Shown here: piece by piece, positions 63,897 through 64,000 of the stretch | Layout of the letters: each line of letters opens with the position of its first letter | Numbering within the stretch: the first letter of the stretch is position 1 | Assembly: GCA_947493495.1 (NCBI GenBank) | Contig: CANLRN010000002.1 | Location: 89,786 to 153,785 of the forward strand | Direction: 5' to 3' | Source of the DNA: an uncultured Aquimarina sp. | GTDB taxonomy: Bacteria; Bacteroidota; Bacteroidia; Flavobacteriales; Flavobacteriaceae | DNA: 64,000 nucleotides | Position numbers and translations under genes: made by a program | The notes under the pieces: model-generated | What the model saw: only the letters and a program-made list of their open reading frames with translations | Databases searched by the model: none | What the model was told of the DNA's origin: nothing

Positions 63897-64000
63897 TTAC
63901 TGGTTATCAGGTTGTTGTAAAATCCTAAATCTTCAGGTTTTAAGTCAAATTTATCGATTTGTTTTTTAATTCTTTTCATCATCCCTAATTTTCTTTTTTG
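63887..64000 (-). CDS. Possible C-terminal end of a gene beyond the window
   Basis: An open minus-strand frame enters from the window end and stops at 63887, ending KKQIDKFDLKPEDLGFYNNL. Only about 37 codons are visible, and a Met pair inside could also start a short peptide of about 31 residues. It overlaps the orphan T9SS frame by ten bases. I do not recognise it. Confidence 0.25.
   Translation of the reverse strand, partial: QKRKLGMMKRIKKQIDKFDLKPEDLGFYNNLITSKQN

Overview
The window is AT-rich bacterial chromosome from a member of the Bacteroidota, almost certainly a marine Flavobacteriaceae. Evidence: secreted proteins with a C-terminal type IX secretion (T9SS) sorting domain, FAS1, DUF349, DUF368 and YwqK-type MORN proteins typical of the family, Bacteroidota-style promoters (TTG about 19 nt upstream of TAnnTTTG), and start codons without obvious Shine-Dalgarno sequences. 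The gene set resembles Aquimarina, but the genus is an inference.

Layout. Positions 1-3120 hold a broken conserved gene, an acetyltransferase and a beta-helix lipoprotein. lpd (3363-4769) is followed by a 940-bp gene-free stretch (4770-5710) packed with palindromic elements; one is a 138-bp MITE-like insertion with a 10-bp target duplication, sitting inside an older palindrome. From 5711 to 18987 lie mostly household and hypothetical genes: aldo/keto reductase, CDGSH protein, a flavin-nucleotide-binding-like protein, a DUF3179 protein, an ABC exporter, a small frameshifted gene, a tightly overlapping three-gene membrane cassette, a DEAD-box helicase, a Cys-rich lipoprotein, an FMN reductase followed by pabB, and a sigma-region-4-like protein. 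tilS and dsbD (19145-22443) overlap and are followed by an IS110 transposase remnant and half a copy of the MITE.

From 23010 to 47729 much of the region is secretory and degradative. It has a fungalysin metalloprotease, a CocE-like hydrolase with a DUF885 peptidase (both lipoproteins), a subtilase, a beta-helix protein with ricin-type lectin repeats, and a GH13 amylase with starch-binding-like modules. Four of these carry T9SS tails. Core genes are interspersed: pyrG, yidC, mnmA and mazG. A decayed glycosyltransferase lies at 40806-41315.

Positions 47974-59434 are on the minus strand. A methyltransferase follows a DUF349 protein. Upstream is a compact group of two tandem DUF368 (undecaprenyl-phosphate flippase-like) genes, aroE and a secreted hypothetical. 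Then come a TPR protein, a class III aminotransferase with a probable non-ATG start, and an OstA/LptA-like outer-membrane biogenesis protein. The last 4 kb hold a PD40/TPR envelope protein that lacks the expected OmpA domain, an AraC-type regulator with a membrane sensor, and a scar zone: a lipoprotein gene truncated by an IS66 transposase remnant and an orphan T9SS tail.

I found no CRISPR array, prophage, rRNA, tRNA or recognisable defence system. The most unusual material is the nest of palindromic elements after lpd, the sigma-like small protein, the secreted multidomain proteins, and several genes caught in decay. Similarity statements come from reading the sequence, not from database searches.
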